56,459 nt of DNA, from NCBI GenBank assembly GCA_964546645.1, contig CAZJKM010000007.1, positions 1-56,459 of the forward strand. Direction: 5' to 3'. Below, in pieces: positions 54,116 through 56,459 of this stretch. The stretch comes from A37T11 sp964546645. GTDB taxonomy: Bacteria; Bacteroidota; Bacteroidia; Sphingobacteriales; Sphingobacteriaceae. Below the pieces are notes generated by a model. The model was given only the letters and a program-made list of their open reading frames with translations. It did not search any database and was not told the DNA's origin. How positions within the stretch are numbered: position 1 is the first letter of the stretch; each line of letters begins with the position of its first letter. Both the position numbers and the translations under genes were made by a program.

Positions 54116-54685
54116 ATGGCAAAACCCGAATCAACTCACGCTGGTGTTACACTTATCGAAACAGACGTACAGGACCAAATCTATAACATCAGAAATGTAA
54201 ACGTGATGTTAGACAGCGACTTGTCTTCCCTCTATGGATTAGAAACTAAAGTACTAAACCAAGCGGTAAGACGTAATATCGAGCGATTTCCCAGCGACTT
54301 CATGTTCCAGTTGACTACAGAAGAATGGGCTAACTTGCGGTCACAATTTGTGACCGCAAGTTGGGGAGGACGACGTAATGAACCCAATGTGTTCACGGAA
54401 TATGGCGTGCTTATGCTATCCAGTGTACTCAATAGCAAGCGAGCAATCCAAGTCAACATACGAATAATGCGGATATTCAATCAGCTTCGAACAGCAATTA
54501 TGAGCGAGAGAGATATCCGTCTTGAAATCGAAAAAATAAAACGTTCTTTGGAGAACCATGATAAAAACATTGAGCTTGTATTCCATTATCTTGACGAGCT
54601 GAATGATAAGATTCAAAGACCTCCACTATTGCCTGACAGGGAGATGGTGGGGTATAAAATGGGGGACGAATACAACAAGAAATGA
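54116..54685 (+). CDS. ORF6N-domain DNA-binding protein
   Basis: 189 residues. The ORF6N domain (about 18-110) is clear: VNVMLDSDLSSLYGLETKVLNQAVRRNIERFP, DFMFQLTTEEW, and the closing FTEYGVLMLSSVLNSKRAIQVNIRIMRIF, then a coiled coil (about 125-165). The family occurs in phage antirepressors and in many Bacteroidota chromosomal genes; DNA binding is inferred. The codons for NLRSQFVTASW form a perfect palindrome that repeats the site in the leader. Autoregulation is therefore plausible. Stands alone, 54 nt upstream of the AbiH remnant. Confidence 0.85.
   Translation: MAKPESTHAGVTLIETDVQDQIYNIRNVNVMLDSDLSSLYGLETKVLNQAVRRNIERFPSDFMFQLTTEEWANLRSQFVTASWGGRRNEPNVFTEYGVLMLSSVLNSKRAIQVNIRIMRIFNQLRTAIMSERDIRLEIEKIKRSLENHDKNIELVFHYLDELNDKIQRPPLLPDREMVGYKMGDEYNKK
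54332..54362. promoter_or_regulatory. Palindromic operator-like site, intragenic copy
   Basis: AACTTGCGGTCACAA, central T, and the exact complement: perfect 15-nt arms. It encodes NLRSQFVTASW of the ORF6N protein and shares 25 of 27 positions with the leader copy at 54075-54101. Confidence 0.7.
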
Positions 54686-54739
54686 TCTTGTGGCTATGAA
54701 TTTTGAGTATAAACAATAATCGGATTTCCCTCTACAATA

Positions 54740-55309
54740 ATGAACAAACTAATAATTATTGGAAACGGCTTCGACCTGCGCCATGGTCTTCCAACAAGCT
54801 ATGGTTCATTTATAAAATGGCTTATAAAGCAAAACTTAGAAAAGGTATTAGAAGATGAACAGTGCGATAACGATCTCTTCGAAATAACAAAGGAAAACCT
54901 ACATGAACCTGATCTATCGATCAACCAACTGTCCCTGGACGAATCAGTCGAACGTTTACTTCTGAATCATACTAACAAGCAAGATACCGTTATCACTAAA
55001 GCATTTAAGAGACTCAAATGCAGTTTTAGCCCTAACGGAACTTTTGCGACCCAGATTATCGAAAACATGCGAACGCGCCAGTGGGTGGATATTGAGATGG
55101 AATATTTCAGGCAGTTGACCGTAATTCTCAAAAACTATAATCAAGAGAATCACGCAAAAGATAAGGCAACGTATGATTTGGATACTCTGAATCGAAATTT
55201 AACTTATTTGACAGACAAACTCAGGGACTATCTTAACGAAGTGGCTGGAAAGAAAACGGCAAACGAACACTTTGGAGATATAGCGGGGGATCCGATTCCT
55301 TTCCGGTAG
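54740..55309 (+). pseudogene. AbiH-family abortive-infection protein, C-terminally truncated
   Basis: 189 codons start LIIIGNGFDLRHGLPTSYGSFIKWL, the N-terminal signature of AbiH proteins (Rossmann-like GNGFD loop), and continue to about residue 180 (DYLNEVAGKKTANEHFGD). AbiH proteins usually exceed 300 residues, so roughly the C-terminal half is missing. The last few codons (DPIPFR) are the antisense of the neighbouring toxin gene, so the break is at about 55,285-55,297. Probably inactive. Confidence 0.75.
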
Positions 55310-55488
55310 TCGCCAACCTTGATACGGTAATAAGTTTTATAGCCTTGTAGTTTTTTGAGTTGCTTGACTTCACCCAGATCGATAGCAGATTCCACCTCAT
55401 CGATGGCTGCGGCAATTTTTCGTTTTAGTGAAGCATCCTTAATTTTCTCAACGGATTTTAAGAAAGATCTGTCAAATTTTAGGTTCAT
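55228..55488 (-). pseudogene. RelE/ParE-type toxin, C-terminally truncated
   Basis: Residues 1-65 are typical: MNLKFDRSFLKSVEKIKD, IDEVESAIDLGEVKQLKKL, then YKTYYRIKVGDYRKGI. In this family the next residues are an acidic strand and a basic catalytic end; here they are replaced by 21 residues read from the antisense of the AbiH remnant (ending FFPATSLR). The catalytic C-terminal strand is missing, so the toxin is probably dead. It follows the antitoxin gene by 31 nt. Confidence 0.8.
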
Positions 55489-55519
55489 GGCAGGTTGATG
55501 GTACTTTAAGCCGGGATAT

Positions 55520-55717
55520 TTATGAACGAAGCGCCTTCATCACGTCGGCTTTGTCCACATATTCGCCGGTCTTAACCGAATTCATCAGGTCACCCAGCAA
55601 TAAATCTTCCGTTTCAGTAGCCGTGATCGACTTTACACGGTCTCCCAACTTTTTTGCCAACTCGGAAATGAGTTTCACATTCTTCGGATCGGAGCTTTCT
55701 ATTATTAGTGTGGCCAT
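55520..55717 (-). CDS. Type II antitoxin (RelB/Phd-like role)
   Basis: 65 residues, MATLIIESSDPKNVKLISELAKKLG with a helical C-terminus ending VDKADVMKALRS. Size, position upstream of the RelE-type toxin and small acidic-helical composition match antitoxins paired with RelE in Bacteroidota. Seems intact. It would bind the toxin and repress its own promoter, a TATATTTG-type one just upstream. Confidence 0.7.
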   Translation of the reverse strand: MATLIIESSDPKNVKLISELAKKLGDRVKSITATETEDLLLGDLMNSVKTGEYVDKADVMKALRS

Positions 55718-56040
55718 TTTAAATGAATATTTTATATCACAAATATACAGCTATTAAACTAAACCATCAATATGCTCAAATTTGAAGGATTTCATAAAAC
55801 CAATAAAAACATGAGAGCGGCAAATTGGCCAAAACTCACTGATCGTTTATTTTTACCAAAACCAATGTGAACTTGATAGCAGGTTTAGAGAGGAAAATAA
55901 AATGCTATAAAAAACGAAACCCGGAAGTTTGAAATTGCTTTCAGGGACAACCGGGAATAATCTTATACAAAGATAAGATTATGAATTGCAAAATTACCAT
56001 ATCAACTAAGACAGAAACCTAATGAAAAGTACTGAAAAAA
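55718..56040. other. Intergenic stretch, antitoxin promoter only
   Basis: 323 bp, AT-rich. Besides the promoter for the antitoxin at 55740-55771 I see no gene, hairpin with T-run or repeat until the minisatellite at 56041. Confidence 0.6.
55740..55771 (-). promoter_or_regulatory. Candidate promoter of the toxin-antitoxin unit
   Basis: On the minus strand: ATTG, 20 nt, TATATTTG (55740-55747). Gives a leader of about 20 nt before ATG 55717. Confidence 0.5.
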
Positions 56041-56416
56041 GCGTTTGCTTCCGGCCCGGAGGCAAAAGACTCCAGCCCGGAAGCATAAGACTCCGCCTTA
56101 CAGGCAAACGATTCCACCCTACAGGCTTTTGGCTCCGGATAGGGGGCAAAAACTCCACGCTACAGGCAAACGACTCCACCCTGCGGGCGTTTGACACCGC
56201 ACCGGAAGCAAAAGACCCCACCTTAAAAGCAAAAGACCCCACCCTGAAAGCGTTTGACCCCGGGCCGGAAGCAAACCGCTCCACCTTAAAAGTAACGACA
56301 CCGGCCTGGAGGCGTTTGACACCGGGCCGGAAGTAAACGACTCCACCTTACAGGCAAACGACACCACCCTGAAAGCGTTTGACACCGGGCCGGAAGCAAA
56401 GGGTTCCGGTGCGGAA
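56041..56416. repeat. Minisatellite: 18 units of 21 bp in a 63-bp higher-order pattern
   Basis: Eighteen head-to-tail units, sixteen of 21 bp and two of 20 bp (starting near 56146 and 56292). Two unit types: A, starting GCAAACGACTCCACC, and B, starting GCGTTTGACACCGG. From the fifth unit the order is B-A-A repeated, giving a 63-bp period. In the plus frame the units read as heptapeptides such as ANDSTLQ and AFDTGPE, but the 20-bp units shift the frame and stops occur in the first third, so it is not one intact coding repeat. Degenerate copies continue to the window edge. Confidence 0.85.
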
Positions 56417-56459
56417 GCAAAAGCCTTTTGGGTCAATCCCGCCTCCTGTTCCGTACAAG

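Noticed and set aside
56022..56336. 104-codon open frame over the minisatellite as a protein gene
   Set aside because: Only part of it keeps the heptapeptide phase; the 20-bp units shift the frame and there is no convincing start region.
56041..56416. CRISPR array
   Set aside because: Units are contiguous, 20-21 bp, without unique spacers; no cas gene is nearby.
46482..56459. Insertion sequence or intact integrase in the accessory region
   Set aside because: No transposase or recombinase motif was found on either strand, nor matching terminal inverted repeats.
1..56459. tRNA or rRNA genes
   Set aside because: No cloverleaf-like segment with a TTC-loop motif and no rRNA sequence was recognised by eye; a covariance-model scan was not possible.

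Overview
The window is a Bacteroidota chromosome segment, probably Sphingobacteriales or Chitinophagales (order not resolvable from sequence alone). Support: a short primary sigma factor without region 1.1, a SusD outer-membrane protein remnant, promoters of the TTTG-N19-21-TAnnTTTG type, the usual absence of strong Shine-Dalgarno sites, and DUF6934 and ORF6N genes. Left part (1-45.8 kb) is a dense, compositionally even housekeeping backbone; right part (46.5-56.4 kb) is a more AT-rich accessory region with defence genes, gene remnants and a minisatellite.

Backbone, left to right: end of rpoB and complete rpoC; a secreted endonuclease/exonuclease/phosphatase-fold protein; a secreted beta-propeller glycosidase overlapping tail-to-tail with a thioredoxin-like protein; a complete De Ley-Doudoroff D-galactonate operon (aldolase, dehydratase, MFS transporter, kinase); a VOC protein; htpG; an M16 zinc peptidase; the primary sigma factor; a metallo-beta-lactamase-fold hydrolase; pckA; a Nudix-type regulator; a pfkA / BadF-type sugar kinase / gapA operon; glycosylasparaginase-cutC; an NlpC/P60 endopeptidase with an L-Ala-D/L-Glu epimerase (murein peptide recycling); pruA; carbonic anhydrase with a SulP transporter; an OprO/P-like porin; an M42 aminopeptidase; a YoaK-type membrane protein; an OmpA-type lipoprotein; an OmpH-like lipoprotein; gyrB; a retropepsin-like protein with malate dehydrogenase; a HipA-like kinase with DUF3037; DUF485 with an acetate-type Na+/solute symporter.

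Accessory region: a susD gene is cut at about 46,482. Next come four minus-strand genes: a zinc-knuckle TIR protein, an unrecognised 373-residue protein, a HEPN (AbiU2-like) protein and a SIR2-domain protein whose start overlaps the HEPN gene by 29 nt. A 10-N assembly gap lies inside the SIR2 gene. From 51.2 to 54.0 kb there are decayed pieces (methyltransferase-like motif, tyrosine phosphatase N-terminus, winged helix) plus a DUF6934 gene broken by one in-frame TGA and its 52-residue partner. An ORF6N gene carries the same rare palindrome in its leader and inside its coding sequence. A truncated AbiH gene abuts a truncated RelE-type toxin at one junction, followed by the intact antitoxin. The window ends in an 18-copy 21-bp repeat with a 63-bp higher-order period.

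Most interesting candidates: the HEPN-SIR2 gene pair (possible NAD-depleting defence system, next to a TIR protein), the duplicated ORF6N palindrome, and the HipA-like/DUF3037 pair. All functions are read from motifs and context; no database search was run.
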